Assembly: GCF_002305875.1 (NCBI RefSeq)
Contig: NZ_CP022098.1
Span: 7,006,001 to 7,070,000, forward strand
Length of the DNA: 64,000 nt
Direction of reading: 5' to 3'
From: Cystobacter fuscus
Lineage (GTDB): Bacteria; Myxococcota; Myxococcia; Myxococcales; Myxococcaceae
This document shows positions 17,392 to 26,733 of the stretch, piece after piece. The notes under the pieces are model-generated. The model was not told the origin of the DNA, searched no databases, and was given only the letters and a program-made list of their open reading frames with translations. The first letter of the stretch is position 1, and every line of letters begins with the position of its first letter. Position numbers and translations under genes: made by a program.

Positions 17392-18083
17392 GGCCCGGGC
17401 GCTCCATTTCCCTGCCGAGGTCGGTGGGAGTCCTGCTGGCCAAGGATCTGCTCATCGAGTGGCGCACGCGCGCGCGCCTCAACGCGCTCGTCTTCTTCGC
17501 GCTCGCCACGCTGCTGCTCTTCTCGTTCGCGGTGGGGCCGGACACGAAGCTGCTGGCGCGCAACGCCGGGGGCTACCTGTGGCTCGCGCTGCTCTTCGCC
17601 AGCGTGCTCGCCCTGGGCGAGTCCTTCCGGGTGGAGCAGGAGAACCTCACCCTGGACGGGCTGCGGCTGGCCCCGGCGGACGCGCGCGCCATCTTCCTGT
17701 CCAAGGCGGTGGGCAACACCCTGCTGCTCGTGGCGCTGGGCGCGCTGCTCATCCCCGTCATGGTGGCGCTCTATGGCGTGCAGGTGGCCATGGGCCCCCT
17801 CCCCTTCGCGATCACCCTGCTGCTCGGCTGCATGGCCATCAGCGCGCCGGGCACGGTGTACTCGGCCATCGCCAGCAACGCGCGGGCAAGAGACGTGCTG
17901 CTCCCGCTGTTGCTTTTCCCACTCATCATTCCGGCACTGCTCGCCGCCGCCAAGGCGACGGCGCTCGTGCTCCAGGGTGATCCCATGGAACAGCTCGGCT
18001 CATGGTACGGGCTGCTTTCCGGGTTCAACCTGATTTATTGGGGGCTAGGCTTCGCGCTCTTCCCCCGGGTCATCGAGGATTGA
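17388..18083 (+). CDS. ccmB: Heme exporter permease CcmB
   Basis: A 231-residue inner membrane protein with six predicted helices. 'LLAKDLLIEWRTRARLNALVFFALATLLLFSFA' at the N-terminus and 'ESFRVEQENLTLDGLRLAPADARAIFLSKAVGN' in the first loop are CcmB signatures. The start overlaps the ccmA stop (ATGA). It forms the membrane part of the CcmAB ABC complex. Confidence 0.93.
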   Translation: MRPGRSISLPRSVGVLLAKDLLIEWRTRARLNALVFFALATLLLFSFAVGPDTKLLARNAGGYLWLALLFASVLALGESFRVEQENLTLDGLRLAPADARAIFLSKAVGNTLLLVALGALLIPVMVALYGVQVAMGPLPFAITLLLGCMAISAPGTVYSAIASNARARDVLLPLLLFPLIIPALLAAAKATALVLQGDPMEQLGSWYGLLSGFNLIYWGLGFALFPRVIED

Positions 18084-18090
18084 GATCGTC

Positions 18091-18894
18091 ATGAACACGG
18101 TGCTGCAGCTGGTATCGACGACAGCGGCGTTGGTGTCCGTCGCGCTGGGAATCTACCTGGGCGTGAAGTGGGCGCCGGTGGGCTCGCGCTTCAACGCCCG
18201 GCCGGCGCTCTATGCCATGACGGGGGCGGCGGTGGCGCTGCTGGCGCTCGGGTCGTGGATGGGCCTGGTCTGGACGCCGCCCGAGCGGGAGATGGGGCAC
18301 GTCTACCGCATCATCTACGTGCACGTGCCGGCCATGTGGATGGCCATGCTGGCGCTGGTGCTCAACTTCGGCTGCTGCATCGCCTACCTCTTCAAGGCGA
18401 GCTGGAAGACGGACGCGCTGGCGGAGGCGGCGGCCGAGGTGGGGTTGCTGTTCGGCACCTACGGCCTGGTGCTCGGCTCCATCTGGGGCAAGCCCACCTG
18501 GGGCGTGTACTGGGACTGGGATCCGCGGCTGACGGCCATGGCCATCATGCTGGTGACGTACGTGGGCTACACGGCGCTGCGCCGCTTCGTGGAGGATCCG
18601 GAGAAGCGCGCGGTGTGGAGCTCCGTGGTGGGCATCATCTCCGGCATCAACATGCCCATCGTCTGGAAGAGCGTGCAGTGGTGGCGCAGCCTGCACCAGG
18701 TGCAGTCCACGCCCAAGACGGTGGATCCGGACATGGTGTTGGCGCTGCGCGTCAACGCGTGGGCCTCGCTCATCCTGCTCGTGCTCTTCCTGTTGCACCG
18801 CTACCGCATCGCCCTCGCCACGCGCGAGGCGGAGGTGGCCCTGCCCTCGGCGCTGCCCACGGACACGCGCGCCAATCCCTCGGAGGTGGTCTGA
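18091..18894 (+). CDS. ccmC: Heme transporter/cytochrome c biogenesis protein CcmC
   Basis: A 267-residue membrane protein of the heme-handling CcsA/CcmC/CcmF superfamily. The tryptophan-rich heme-binding segment is 'IWGKPTWGVYWDWDPRLT', and flanking His residues are present ('YRIIYVHVPAMWM' and 'SLHQV'). It transfers heme to apo-CcmE on the periplasmic side. It starts 7 bases after ccmB and its stop overlaps the start of the next gene (TGATG). Confidence 0.93.
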   Translation: MNTVLQLVSTTAALVSVALGIYLGVKWAPVGSRFNARPALYAMTGAAVALLALGSWMGLVWTPPEREMGHVYRIIYVHVPAMWMAMLALVLNFGCCIAYLFKASWKTDALAEAAAEVGLLFGTYGLVLGSIWGKPTWGVYWDWDPRLTAMAIMLVTYVGYTALRRFVEDPEKRAVWSSVVGIISGINMPIVWKSVQWWRSLHQVQSTPKTVDPDMVLALRVNAWASLILLVLFLLHRYRIALATREAEVALPSALPTDTRANPSEVV

Positions 18895-19079
18895 TGATGT
18901 CGGCACTGCACACGGGTCTCGTGCTCGCCGAGGTGGGCGTGGGTCGCATCCAGGGAGGCTGGGGCTACATCTGGAGCTCCTACGCCATCGCCTGGGGCTC
19001 GCTCGCGCTCTATGCCCTGTCCCTGTGGCTGCGCCGTCCCGGCAAGGCCGTGAATGACTCGAAGGAGTTAGCGCCATGA
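18894..19079 (+). CDS. ccmD: Small CcmD-like membrane protein
   Basis: A 61-residue protein with one transmembrane helix (about 28-47) and a basic 'LWLRRPGK' segment right after it. This matches the size, topology and position (between ccmC and ccmE) of CcmD, which helps release holo-CcmE from CcmABC. Sequence similarity in CcmD is weak by nature, so the call rests on position and topology. Two start codons in tandem (18894 and 18897) are possible. It overlaps ccmE (ATGA). Confidence 0.8.
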   Translation: MMSALHTGLVLAEVGVGRIQGGWGYIWSSYAIAWGSLALYALSLWLRRPGKAVNDSKELAP

Positions 19080-19561
19080 CGCAGCAGACGCGCAACCGTC
19101 TCATCGCCGTGGTGGCCTTGCTGGTGGCCGGCGGCGGCCTGTCCCTGGTGGCCGTTGGCAACATCGGGGAGAACCTCGTCTACTACTGGCGGCCCTCGGA
19201 GATGCTGGCCCAGGGAAGCAAGGCCTACGGCCCCATCATCCGCCTGGGCGGCCAGGTGCAGCCGGGCAGCATCCAGTGGGACGAGCAACACACCACCCTG
19301 CACTTCCGCGTCATGGACGACGAGAAGCCGGGCGCGCCGCAGGTGCTCGTGCGCACCAACGAGGTGCCGCCGCAGATGTTCCGCGAGCGCATCGGCGTGG
19401 TGGTGGAGGGCACCTTCGACGCGTCCCAGACGTTCCAGGGCAGCCGGCTCATGGTGAACCACTCCAACGAGTACCGGGCGCCCAAGACGGATGACGACGT
19501 GAAGAAGATGTTCGAGGAGATGCAGAAGCAGGAAGCCACCACGGCGGCGAGGACTCCGTGA
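19076..19561 (+). CDS. ccmE: Periplasmic heme chaperone CcmE
   Basis: A 161-residue membrane-anchored OB-fold protein. One N-terminal helix (about 7-25) precedes the beta-barrel 'IIRLGGQVQPGSIQWD'. The conserved heme-attaching histidine is in 'MVNHSNEYRAPK', the HxxxY motif that binds heme covalently. It receives heme from CcmABCD and passes it to the CcmF lyase. It overlaps ccmD and ccmF. Confidence 0.93.
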   Translation: MTQQTRNRLIAVVALLVAGGGLSLVAVGNIGENLVYYWRPSEMLAQGSKAYGPIIRLGGQVQPGSIQWDEQHTTLHFRVMDDEKPGAPQVLVRTNEVPPQMFRERIGVVVEGTFDASQTFQGSRLMVNHSNEYRAPKTDDDVKKMFEEMQKQEATTAARTP

Positions 19562-21582
19562 AGGCGACGCTCGGCTATGCGCTGGTGCTCGGGGGGCTCG
19601 CGTTCGCGAGCTTCGGGGCGCTGGTGGGACTGGTGAGCGGGATGCGCCGCAACGACGCGGCCTTCCCCTGGGTGCTGCGCTGCGTGTACGGCTTCGCCGC
19701 CTGCATGGTGGGCGCCAACCTCGTCATGGAGTGGGCGCTGCTCACCGATGACTTCAGCGTCCAGTACGTGGCGCAGGTGGGCAGCCGCGCCACGCCGACG
19801 ATCTACAAGATCGTCTCGCTGTGGAGCGCGCTGGAAGGCTCCATCCTCTTCTGGGGCCTCATCATGGGCGGCTACGTGCTGGCGTTCGCGCTGACGCACC
19901 GGCGCGAGCACGCGCGCTACATGTCGCTCGCGCTGGGCACCATGCTCGCGGTGGGTGTCTTCTTCAGCTTCCTCATCGCGGGGCCGGCCAACCCCTTCCA
20001 CGCGATGTCGCCGGTGCCCCCGGATGGGCCGGGCCCCAACGCGCTTCTGCAGAACCACTACCTGATGATCATCCACCCGCCCATGCTGTACCTGGGCTAC
20101 GTGGGGATGACGGTGCCCTTCGGCATCGCCGTGGCGGCGCTCTTGCGCGGCGAGATGGGGGATGCGTGGATGGCGCCCCTGCGGCGCTGGACGCTCTTCG
20201 CCTGGCTGTTCCTGTCCATCGGCATCATCCTCGGCGCGTGGTGGGCGTACGCGGTGCTCGGCTGGGGCGGCTACTGGGCGTGGGATCCGGTGGAGAACGC
20301 GTCCTTCCTGCCATGGCTGACGTCCACCGCCTTCATGCACTCCACGCTCGTGCACGAGCGCAAGAAGATGCTCAAGCTGTGGACACTGAGCCTGGTGCTC
20401 TCCAGCTTCGTGCTCACGGTGCTGGGCACGTTCATGACGCGCTCGGGCATCTTCAACTCGGTGCACAGCTTCACCCAGTCGGACATCGGGCCCACGTTCC
20501 TGGTGTTCATCGCGCTCCTGCTCTTCGTGTCCATCACGCTCCTGGCCGTGCGCGGGCCGCTGCTGGTGGCCGAGAGTCAGATCAAGTCGCTCCTGTCGCG
20601 TGAGACGACCATCCTGGTGAACAACCTGGTGTTCGTGGCCATCACCTTCACGGTGCTGCTCGGCACGCTCTACCCGCTCATCTCCGAGGCGGTGCGCGGC
20701 ATCAAGGTGAGCGTGGGCGAGCCGTACTTCAACAAGATGGCGGTGCCCGGCGGTGTCATGGTGCTCTTCCTCATGGGCGTGGGGCCGATGCTGCCCTGGG
20801 GCAGCGCGGATCCGAAGACGGTGCGCGAGCGCTTCTGGATTCCGGCGGCGGTGGGCGTGGCGATCGTCGCCGCGTGCCTCGCCGGAGGCCTGAGGGGCTT
20901 CTACCCGCTGCTCACCTTCGGGCTGGCGGGCTTCGTCACCGTCATCACCCTGCGCGAGCTCTTCCTGCCGGTGAAGGTGCGCATGAGCGAGCACCGCGAG
21001 GGCTTCGTCACGGCGCTCGTGGGCAGTGCCACCAAGGCGCGCCGGCGCTTCGGCGGCTACATCGTCCACCTGGGCATCGTCGTCATCCTCGTGGCGGTGG
21101 GCGCCTCGTCGGCCTACGTGACGCGCACCTCGGGCACGGTGCGCGTGGGCCAGACGCTGAAGATCGGCGACTACGGGGTGAAGTACCTGGGGCTCGCGAG
21201 TGGCAAGGAGCCACACCGCACCTTCGTGGCCACGCGCGTGGAGGTGACGGCGCCCAACGGCGAGGTCAGCGAGATGGCCCCCCGGATGAACTACTACGAG
21301 ACGATGACGGATCCGGTGGGCACGCCCGCGGTGCGCTCGACTCCGAAGGAGGACCTGTACCTGTCGTTGATGGCCTTCTCCGAGGACCGGGGCACGGCGA
21401 GCTTCAACGCGTGGATCTTCCCGCTGGTGGGGTGGATCTGGTGGAGCATCCCCCTGCTGGTGCTCGGCACGCTCATCGCGCTGTGGCCGGCGCGCCGGGC
21501 CCGGGCGGTGGTGGAGTCGCGCCCCCCCGTGGCGAGCGCGCCTCCTGACTCGGAGGGTGAAATGAACCGGGGGACGGCATGA
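19558..21582 (+). CDS. ccmF: Cytochrome c heme lyase CcmF
   Basis: A 674-residue multi-span protein. The tryptophan-rich heme-binding motif is 'WGGYWAWDPVENASFLPW', followed by 'TSTAFMHS' with the conserved His. It has a large periplasmic C-terminal region ending in two helices. It ligates heme to the CXXCH motif of apocytochromes c. The start is a GTG that overlaps the ccmE stop (GTGA). No separate ccmH or ccmI gene is in the operon. Confidence 0.94.
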   Translation: MKATLGYALVLGGLAFASFGALVGLVSGMRRNDAAFPWVLRCVYGFAACMVGANLVMEWALLTDDFSVQYVAQVGSRATPTIYKIVSLWSALEGSILFWGLIMGGYVLAFALTHRREHARYMSLALGTMLAVGVFFSFLIAGPANPFHAMSPVPPDGPGPNALLQNHYLMIIHPPMLYLGYVGMTVPFGIAVAALLRGEMGDAWMAPLRRWTLFAWLFLSIGIILGAWWAYAVLGWGGYWAWDPVENASFLPWLTSTAFMHSTLVHERKKMLKLWTLSLVLSSFVLTVLGTFMTRSGIFNSVHSFTQSDIGPTFLVFIALLLFVSITLLAVRGPLLVAESQIKSLLSRETTILVNNLVFVAITFTVLLGTLYPLISEAVRGIKVSVGEPYFNKMAVPGGVMVLFLMGVGPMLPWGSADPKTVRERFWIPAAVGVAIVAACLAGGLRGFYPLLTFGLAGFVTVITLRELFLPVKVRMSEHREGFVTALVGSATKARRRFGGYIVHLGIVVILVAVGASSAYVTRTSGTVRVGQTLKIGDYGVKYLGLASGKEPHRTFVATRVEVTAPNGEVSEMAPRMNYYETMTDPVGTPAVRSTPKEDLYLSLMAFSEDRGTASFNAWIFPLVGWIWWSIPLLVLGTLIALWPARRARAVVESRPPVASAPPDSEGEMNRGTA

Positions 21583-22118
21583 AGTGGCGAATCACGCTGA
21601 GCTTCGTCGCGCTGTGTCTGGCGCTGGTGGGAGTGCTCTACAAGGGCTTCGGGCGCAACCCGCACGAGGTGCCCTTCATGCTCAAGGGCCAGCCGGCGCC
21701 CTCCTTCACCCTGGCGGCGCTGGACAGCGGCGAGCGGGTGAGCCTGGCGGAGCTCAAGGGCCGGCCGGTGGTGCTCAACTTCTGGGCGTCCTGGTGTGGC
21801 CCCTGCAAGATGGAGCACCCGGTGCTCGAGTGGGGCACGCGGGAGTTCGGCCACCAGGCCCAGTTCCTGGGGGTGCTCTTCGAGGACACCGAGGACAACG
21901 CGCGGCAGTTCCTGATGCAGTGGGGCGCGAGCTTCCCGCAGCTGGTGGATCCGCGCTCGCGCATGGCGGTGGACTACGGGGTGGCGGGCGTGCCGGAGAC
22001 GTACTTCATCGATCGCCAGGGCATCATCCGGGGCAAGCACGTGGGCCCGATCGATCCGCAGACGATGGCGACGTGGATGAAGGAGTTGACCGCGGAAGGG
22101 CCCACCGCCAAGCAGTGA
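21579..22118 (+). CDS. TlpA/CcmG-like thiol-disulfide oxidoreductase
   Basis: A 179-residue membrane-anchored thioredoxin-fold protein. An N-terminal helix (about 4-22) is followed by the domain with active site '[13 protein letters not shown]' (Cys73, Cys76) and the cis-Pro in 'GVPETYFID'. In a ccm operon it would keep the apocytochrome CXXCH cysteines reduced (CcmG/DsbE role). It overlaps ccmF (ATGA) and is the last clear ccm gene. Confidence 0.92.
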   Translation: MKWRITLSFVALCLALVGVLYKGFGRNPHEVPFMLKGQPAPSFTLAALDSGERVSLAELKGRPVVLNFWASWCGPCKMEHPVLEWGTREFGHQAQFLGVLFEDTEDNARQFLMQWGASFPQLVDPRSRMAVDYGVAGVPETYFIDRQGIIRGKHVGPIDPQTMATWMKELTAEGPTAKQ

Positions 22119-22179
22119 GTCAGCAGACGCCGCCCCGGCTCGGGGCCGCGTGAGGGTTCGGGGAGCGGAGGCCATACCC

Positions 22180-23298
22180 ATGCCGTGCCTGGAGTGCGGA
22201 GACGTCGCGCGGGATATCACCCTGCGCTATTGCGAGAACTGTGGGGCGACGATGCCCACGCCCCCACCCGGAGCGCGCCGCACGGCCGCACGGCCCGCCC
22301 TCGCGAGCGAGAAGCTCGCCGCACCGGCGCGCATCGTCCAGCCTGGAGATGACACCGACGTGCAGCCGGCGGTCGCTCCGGCCGGACACGTCGCGAGGGA
22401 GCCGGAACGCACGGAGACGGAGGAGTCCCGGGGTCCGCCCTACGATGGACCCATCTGGCTGGCGCACGTGCCGGCCCACTCGCCGAGCGTGCTGGGCGTG
22501 GGGCTGCTGGCGGTGGCGCTGGTGCTCTCCATCCTGCCCTTCTTCGCCGACGTCGGGCCGTTCTGGTCGCTGGTGACGTTGACGGGAGGCTGGCTGGTGG
22601 TGGCGCGGGAGCTGCGCGCGGTGGACCAGCGGCACGCGTTGGTGGACTGGGTGCCCGACTCCCTGCTGCACCCGGCGGTGCCCGCGCTGTACGCGGTGGT
22701 GGTGGCGGCGCTGGCGATCCGGATGCTCGGCGTGGGTGTCACCCCGGTGTTGTGGGCGGGAGGCGCCGCACTGATCGGCTTCGATCAGTACCGCAAGGTG
22801 TACGTGGGAGAGGACGGCTGGAGCCGCTTCTTCGATCCGCGCCAGTTGCGGGTCGGACTGGCCCCCGTGGCACTCGCCGGCGTGGCGCTGTGCCTGCTGT
22901 CGCTGTTCCTCTCCTGGGAGCCCGGGGCCACCTCGGCGACCGCCCGGGGCCCCATCCCCTCGGGGCTGCCGCAATTGCGCGTGATGGATCAGACGCCCGC
23001 CTCGTCCGACGTCGTCTACAACCTGCTCGACATGCCGCACGACGCGGGTTGGGATCAGCCCCTGTCCGTCTTCGTGGCGCTGCTGCTGTTCGGAGTGTTG
23101 GGACTGATGGCGTTGCGCCCGGAGGTGCCTCGCCCCGAGGCGCTGCGCTTCGCGCCCCTGGGGGTGCTGGTGGTGTGCCTCGCGTGGCTGATCTTCAACG
23201 GCGTCCTGTCGTGGGGGCCCGTGTTGTTCCTGGTGGGCCTGGTGGCGACGGGATTCGTCTCGGTGTACGGCTCCCTCTCGTTCTCACGCGAGGCCTGA
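22180..23298 (+). CDS. Zinc-ribbon multi-span membrane protein, unknown function
   Basis: A 372-residue protein. The first 25 residues form a zinc ribbon with two CxxC pairs ('CLEC' and 'CENC', Cys3/6/18/21). A disordered Pro/Ala-rich linker follows (about 25-95), then about eight hydrophobic segments in pairs. No family is recognised. The ATG at 22180 has GGAGG 8 bases upstream; a GTG at 22150 is the alternative. It follows the ccm operon by 61 bases and may be co-transcribed, but a role in cytochrome maturation is not shown. Confidence 0.7.
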   Translation: MPCLECGDVARDITLRYCENCGATMPTPPPGARRTAARPALASEKLAAPARIVQPGDDTDVQPAVAPAGHVAREPERTETEESRGPPYDGPIWLAHVPAHSPSVLGVGLLAVALVLSILPFFADVGPFWSLVTLTGGWLVVARELRAVDQRHALVDWVPDSLLHPAVPALYAVVVAALAIRMLGVGVTPVLWAGGAALIGFDQYRKVYVGEDGWSRFFDPRQLRVGLAPVALAGVALCLLSLFLSWEPGATSATARGPIPSGLPQLRVMDQTPASSDVVYNLLDMPHDAGWDQPLSVFVALLLFGVLGLMALRPEVPRPEALRFAPLGVLVVCLAWLIFNGVLSWGPVLFLVGLVATGFVSVYGSLSFSREA

Positions 23299-23308
23299 GC
23301 GGGCGCGC

Positions 23309-23332
23309 GGGGCCCCCCTCTCGGGAGGCCCC
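23309..23332. terminator. Hairpin between convergent genes
   Basis: GGGGCC (23309-23314) and GGCCCC (23327-23332) pair, with partial pairing of the CCCCTC/GGGAGG inside. It lies between the stop of the zinc-ribbon gene and the stop of the convergent argG. There is no T tract. Confidence 0.4.
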
Positions 23333-23341
23333 TGGAACGGC

Positions 23342-24688
23342 TCAGCTCTCCTCGCCTTCCTCCAGGAGCTGCGCGATGCCGGTGCCGGTGGCGCCGGGCA
23401 GGCGGCGGACGCTCGCGAGGTGGTGCAGGAGCAGGCTGCGGTTGTCGCCCACGGAGAGGTTCTGCATCTCCAGGGCGCCGATGCGATCCTCGGGGCTGAA
23501 GGCGGCCTCGACCTTCTCCATGGAGAGCTTGCTCGGATCGTAGGACATGTGCTCGGCCTGGGTGTCGAGCAGGGTGTAGTCGTCGCCGCGGCGCAGTTCC
23601 AGGGTGACGCTGCCGGTGATGCTGGGGGCCACCCACCGGGTGAGCGAGTCCTTGAGCAGCAGGGCCTCGGGATCGAACCACTTGCCCTCGTAGAGCAGCC
23701 GGCCGAGGCGGCGGCCCAGGGTGAAGTAGAGGTCCGAGGTGTTCTCGTTGTGGATGGAGGACAGCAGGCGCTCGTAGACGATGTGGAGCAGCGCCATGCC
23801 GGGGGCCTCGTAGATGCCGCGGCTCTTGGCGTCGATGACGCGGTTCTCGATCTGATCGCTCGAGCCCAGGCCGTGCCGCCCGCCGATGCGGTTGCACTCG
23901 AGGAACAGCTCGAAGGGGGAGTCGAAGCGCTTGCCGTTGAGGGACACGGGCAGGCCCTGGGCGAACTCCACGGTGATGCGCTCGGCGCGGATGTCCACCT
24001 CGGGGCGCCAGTGCGCCACGCTCATGATGGGCTCCACGATGTTCATGCCCTTGTTCAGGTGCTCCAGATCCTTGGCCTCGTGCGTGGCGCCCAGCACGTT
24101 GGCGTCGGTGGAGTAGGCCTTCTCGGTGCCCATGCGGTAGGGCAGTTGGAGCGAGTTCAGGTACTCGCTCATCTCCTTGCGGCCACCGAAGGCGCTGACG
24201 AACTCGGGATCCAGCCAGGGCTTGTAGATGTGCAGCGCCGGGTCCACGAGGATGCCGTAGCGGTAGAAGCGCTGGATGTCGTTGCCCTTGTGGGTGCTGC
24301 CGTCGCCGAAGACGTGCACGCCGTCCTCGCGCATGGCGCGCACGATGGCGGTGGTGGTGACGGCGCGGCCGAGCGGCGTGGTGTTGAAGTACTTCTTGCC
24401 GCCCACGGACAGGTGGAAGGCGCCGCACTGGATGGCGACGAGGCCCTCGCGCACCATGGCCTCGCGGCAGTCCACGAGCTTCGCCTGCTTGGCGCCATGG
24501 CCCAGGGCGATGGGGGGGATGTCGGCGGGGTTCTTCTCGTCGGGTTGGGCGAGGTCGGCCGTGTAGGCGTACACGTCGAGTCCCTTGCGGGACATCCACG
24601 CGACGGCGGCGCGGGTGTCGAGACCGCCCGAGAAGGCGAGACCGATACGGGTACCAGCGGGAGGAAGCGAACGGTAGATGCGGCTCAT
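23342..24688 (-). CDS. argG: Argininosuccinate synthase
   Basis: A 448-residue enzyme that joins citrulline and aspartate with ATP in arginine synthesis. The N-type ATP pyrophosphatase loop is '[17 protein letters not shown]', followed by '[19 protein letters not shown]'. The length and the '[17 protein letters not shown]' region match the E. coli-type (type 2, about 447 residues) rather than the 400-residue form. The frame is open far upstream, but the family starts at the ATG at 24688. It stands alone, divergent from the repeated two-gene modules. Cytoplasmic, tetrameric in the family. Confidence 0.95.
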   Translation of the reverse strand: MSRIYRSLPPAGTRIGLAFSGGLDTRAAVAWMSRKGLDVYAYTADLAQPDEKNPADIPPIALGHGAKQAKLVDCREAMVREGLVAIQCGAFHLSVGGKKYFNTTPLGRAVTTTAIVRAMREDGVHVFGDGSTHKGNDIQRFYRYGILVDPALHIYKPWLDPEFVSAFGGRKEMSEYLNSLQLPYRMGTEKAYSTDANVLGATHEAKDLEHLNKGMNIVEPIMSVAHWRPEVDIRAERITVEFAQGLPVSLNGKRFDSPFELFLECNRIGGRHGLGSSDQIENRVIDAKSRGIYEAPGMALLHIVYERLLSSIHNENTSDLYFTLGRRLGRLLYEGKWFDPEALLLKDSLTRWVAPSITGSVTLELRRGDDYTLLDTQAEHMSYDPSKLSMEKVEAAFSPEDRIGALEMQNLSVGDNRSLLLHHLASVRRLPGATGTGIAQLLEEGEES

Positions 24689-24752
24689 GACGCGGCGCCC
24701 TAGCACGGAATGACCCGGACGTCCCGTGTCTCCTATGCGATACCACTCCACC

Positions 24753-25319
24753 ATGAGGGACCCGACCCCTACCTGGAGTGGAGTGCGCCTCGCCCTGCTC
24801 CTGATGCTCTGCCTGCTGTCCTGGGGGTGCTCTGCCATCCCTCCCGCACCGGGGGACGACTCGATCCGGGCCCGGCTCAAGGCGTGCCTGCTGGTGGGAG
24901 ACATGGCGTGTGTCGTCGACCAGTACCTGGTGCTCCAGGACATCGGGCGGATGCCAGGGTGGCTGGTGGCGTTCCAGAACGCCTTCGCCGTCACCAACCG
25001 CAAGGCGGGCGAGTGCGAGAAGGTCGCGCGACTCGTCCACCAGGGACTCGTCAAACTCGGTGAGCGACCGGAATTCATCCGCTTCTCGGTCAGTGGCCCG
25101 TCACCAGTACGAGTGCTGGGCTTCGATGAGACCGCACAAGGAGTGGTGGTCAAAACCCATCAGGTCTCCACAATGGGTGTGCATGTCGCCATTCGGCTGG
25201 GAAACAAGATCATTGACGCCTACACAGGTCTGAGCGGGTTGCCCTTTCAGGACTACGTGGCCCGGCTCCGCACGAGCCCGGGCAACAGGATCGTCGACGA
25301 GGTGGTCAAAGAGCTATGA
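24753..25319 (+). CDS. Secreted protein A1 of a triplicated two-gene module, putative Cys/His enzyme
   Basis: A 188-residue protein of no recognised family. A signal peptide (residues about 10-30, '[14 protein letters not shown]') precedes a mature region with conserved '[26 protein letters not shown]' (Cys45 and Cys53, possible disulfide). Then '[14 protein letters not shown]' has a conserved Cys88, and '[19 protein letters not shown]' has His144 and Asp155. This Cys...His...Asp spacing recalls papain-like/NlpC folds, but that is inference. The ATG at 24753 is set by alignment with the two paralogues. The stop overlaps the start of partner B1 (ATGA). Confidence 0.75.
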   Translation: MRDPTPTWSGVRLALLLMLCLLSWGCSAIPPAPGDDSIRARLKACLLVGDMACVVDQYLVLQDIGRMPGWLVAFQNAFAVTNRKAGECEKVARLVHQGLVKLGERPEFIRFSVSGPSPVRVLGFDETAQGVVVKTHQVSTMGVHVAIRLGNKIIDAYTGLSGLPFQDYVARLRTSPGNRIVDEVVKEL

Positions 25320-25702
25320 CCGAGAAGCGAGTCGTCAAAGAAGAGCCGATTCCAGAGCAGTGGCGTGGTCGAAGGGTAGGCCTCATGGATGCACTGCTCT
25401 ATGCCCGACAACAGATTCTCGAGAAGCGTGGACTCTGGTTCGTCACTGGCTTTGACACCATCGAGTCGCTCGTCGCGTTCACGATGGGCTGGGCTTCCAA
25501 TACCCAATTCAACGGAGAGAGCGATCAGGAGTGGTGCGACTTCCTGGATTGGTTCGACGACGTGGAACCCGCCGCGCGCTACGAGGGCTGGCACGTGACG
25601 TTCCTGCGCGAGTGCGGCGGGGACCACGAGCGCGCGGTCCTGAAGTTCCTCGAGCGCGCCCACGAGTTCGTCTCCTCACGCCGCTCGGCCCCCAACCCCT
25701 GA
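25316..25702 (+). CDS. Partner protein B1 of the triplicated module
   Basis: A 128-residue protein without signal peptide or membrane span, so probably cytoplasmic. The conserved core across the three copies is 'WRGRRVGLMDALLYAR', 'TMGWASNTQFNG', 'EGWHVTFLRECGGDHERA' and 'FLERAHEFV'. It looks mostly alpha-helical and acidic. No known family is recognised. Its obligate coupling (ATGA) to a secreted Cys/His protein would fit an immunity or chaperone-like role, but that is only inferred from context. Confidence 0.75.
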   Translation: MTEKRVVKEEPIPEQWRGRRVGLMDALLYARQQILEKRGLWFVTGFDTIESLVAFTMGWASNTQFNGESDQEWCDFLDWFDDVEPAARYEGWHVTFLRECGGDHERAVLKFLERAHEFVSSRRSAPNP

Positions 25703-25789
25703 GAATTCCAGGCGGTTTCGTACAATCCGGCGACCCTTCCGCTTCGGCACGGGTGACCTGTCCGAAACATTCGTGCTAACCGCTCTCCC
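25700..25789 (+). repeat. Module spacer repeat, copy 1
   Basis: 90 bases from the B1 stop to the A2 start. It is close to identical (about 8 differences by eye) to 26731-26820. A shortened, decayed copy of its first 35 bases follows B3 (27519-27553). It contains 'GAATTCCAGGCG', 'TACAATCCGGCGAC' and 'ACCTGTCCGAAACATTCGTGC', and probably holds a promoter or ribosome site for the next unit. Confidence 0.75.
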
Positions 25790-26350
25790 ATGAGGGTCCC
25801 GACCTCCACTCGGAGTGGGATGCGCCCCGCCCTGCTCCTACTGCTCTGCCTGCTGCCCCTGGGGGTGCTCGGCAATCCCCCCATGCCGGGGGACGACTCG
25901 ATCCGGGCCCGGCTCAAGGCCTGCCTCCTGGTGGGGGACATGGCGTGTGTCGTCGACCAGTACCTGGCGCTCAAGGACATCGGGCGGATGCCGGGCTGGC
26001 TCGTGTCCTTCCAGGGCGCCTTCTCCGTCGCCAACCGCAAGGCGGGCAAGTGCGAGAAGGTCGCTCGGCTCGTCCACCAGGGGTTGGTCAAACTCAGGCA
26101 ACAACCCGAAGTCTTGCGTTTCACCGTCCAGGGCGACACCAAATTGCTGGGATTCAATGAGATCTCCAATGGAGTTCTCGTCCGAAGCCATCAAGTCGCG
26201 CTCACCGGGCAACATGTGGCCGTCAAATGGGGGGAAAAGGTCATCGACGCCTACACGGGTCTCGCGGGTCTTCCCCTGTCCGAGTACATGGCTCGGCTCA
26301 GTACAGCGGCCTCCAGCCATGTCGTCTACGAGGTGGCACGAGCACCATGA
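25790..26350 (+). CDS. Secreted protein A2 of the triplicated module
   Basis: A 186-residue paralogue of A1. The signal peptide is 'RPALLLLLCLLPLGVLG' with likely cleavage near residue 28. Cys45, Cys53, Cys88 ('[11 protein letters not shown]'), His142 ('GQHVAVKWGEKVIDAYTG') and Asp153 are all kept. The stretch between Cys88 and His142 is the most divergent from A1 and is lower in GC than the flanks. It overlaps B2 (ATGA). Function unknown; the conserved Cys/His/Asp suggests a hydrolase or deamidase-like fold acting outside the cytoplasm. Confidence 0.75.
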   Translation: MRVPTSTRSGMRPALLLLLCLLPLGVLGNPPMPGDDSIRARLKACLLVGDMACVVDQYLALKDIGRMPGWLVSFQGAFSVANRKAGKCEKVARLVHQGLVKLRQQPEVLRFTVQGDTKLLGFNEISNGVLVRSHQVALTGQHVAVKWGEKVIDAYTGLAGLPLSEYMARLSTAASSHVVYEVARAP

Positions 26351-26733
26351 GTGAGAAGAAGATCGCCAAAGTGGAACCGATGCCGGAGGAGTGGCGCGGA
26401 CGTCGAGTCGGACTCATGGATGCCCTGCTGTACGCACGCCAGCGCATTCTTGAAAAACGGGGTCTCTGGTCCGTGACTGGCTTTGACACCGTCGAGTCGC
26501 TCTTCGCGTTCACCATGGGGTGGGCCTCCAATACCCAGTTCAACGGAGGCGAGGATCTGGAATGGCAGGAGTTCTGGGATTGGCTCCGGGACGTGAAGAA
26601 GGAGATGCCACCGGAGGGCTGGCACGCGAAGTACCTGCGCGACTGCGACGGGGACCACGAGCGCGCGGCCCTGAAGTTCCTCGACTTCGCCCACGAGTTC
26701 GTCTCCCTGCGTCGCGCATCACCCAACCCCTGA
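26347..26733 (+). CDS. Partner protein B2 of the triplicated module
   Basis: A 128-residue paralogue of B1, with the same length, no signal peptide and the same core motifs. The region 'FWDWLRDVKKEMPPEGWHAKYLRDCDGD' differs strongly from the matching part of B1 and B3, which agree with each other. The start is the ATG overlapping the A2 stop; the open frame runs further upstream only as a shadow of A2. Confidence 0.75.
   Translation: MSEKKIAKVEPMPEEWRGRRVGLMDALLYARQRILEKRGLWSVTGFDTVESLFAFTMGWASNTQFNGGEDLEWQEFWDWLRDVKKEMPPEGWHAKYLRDCDGDHERAALKFLDFAHEFVSLRRASPNP

Noticed and set aside
24714-24752. Fourth copy of the 90-base module spacer upstream of A1
   Set aside because: The sequence before A1 does not match the two spacers beyond the first bases of the start codon region.
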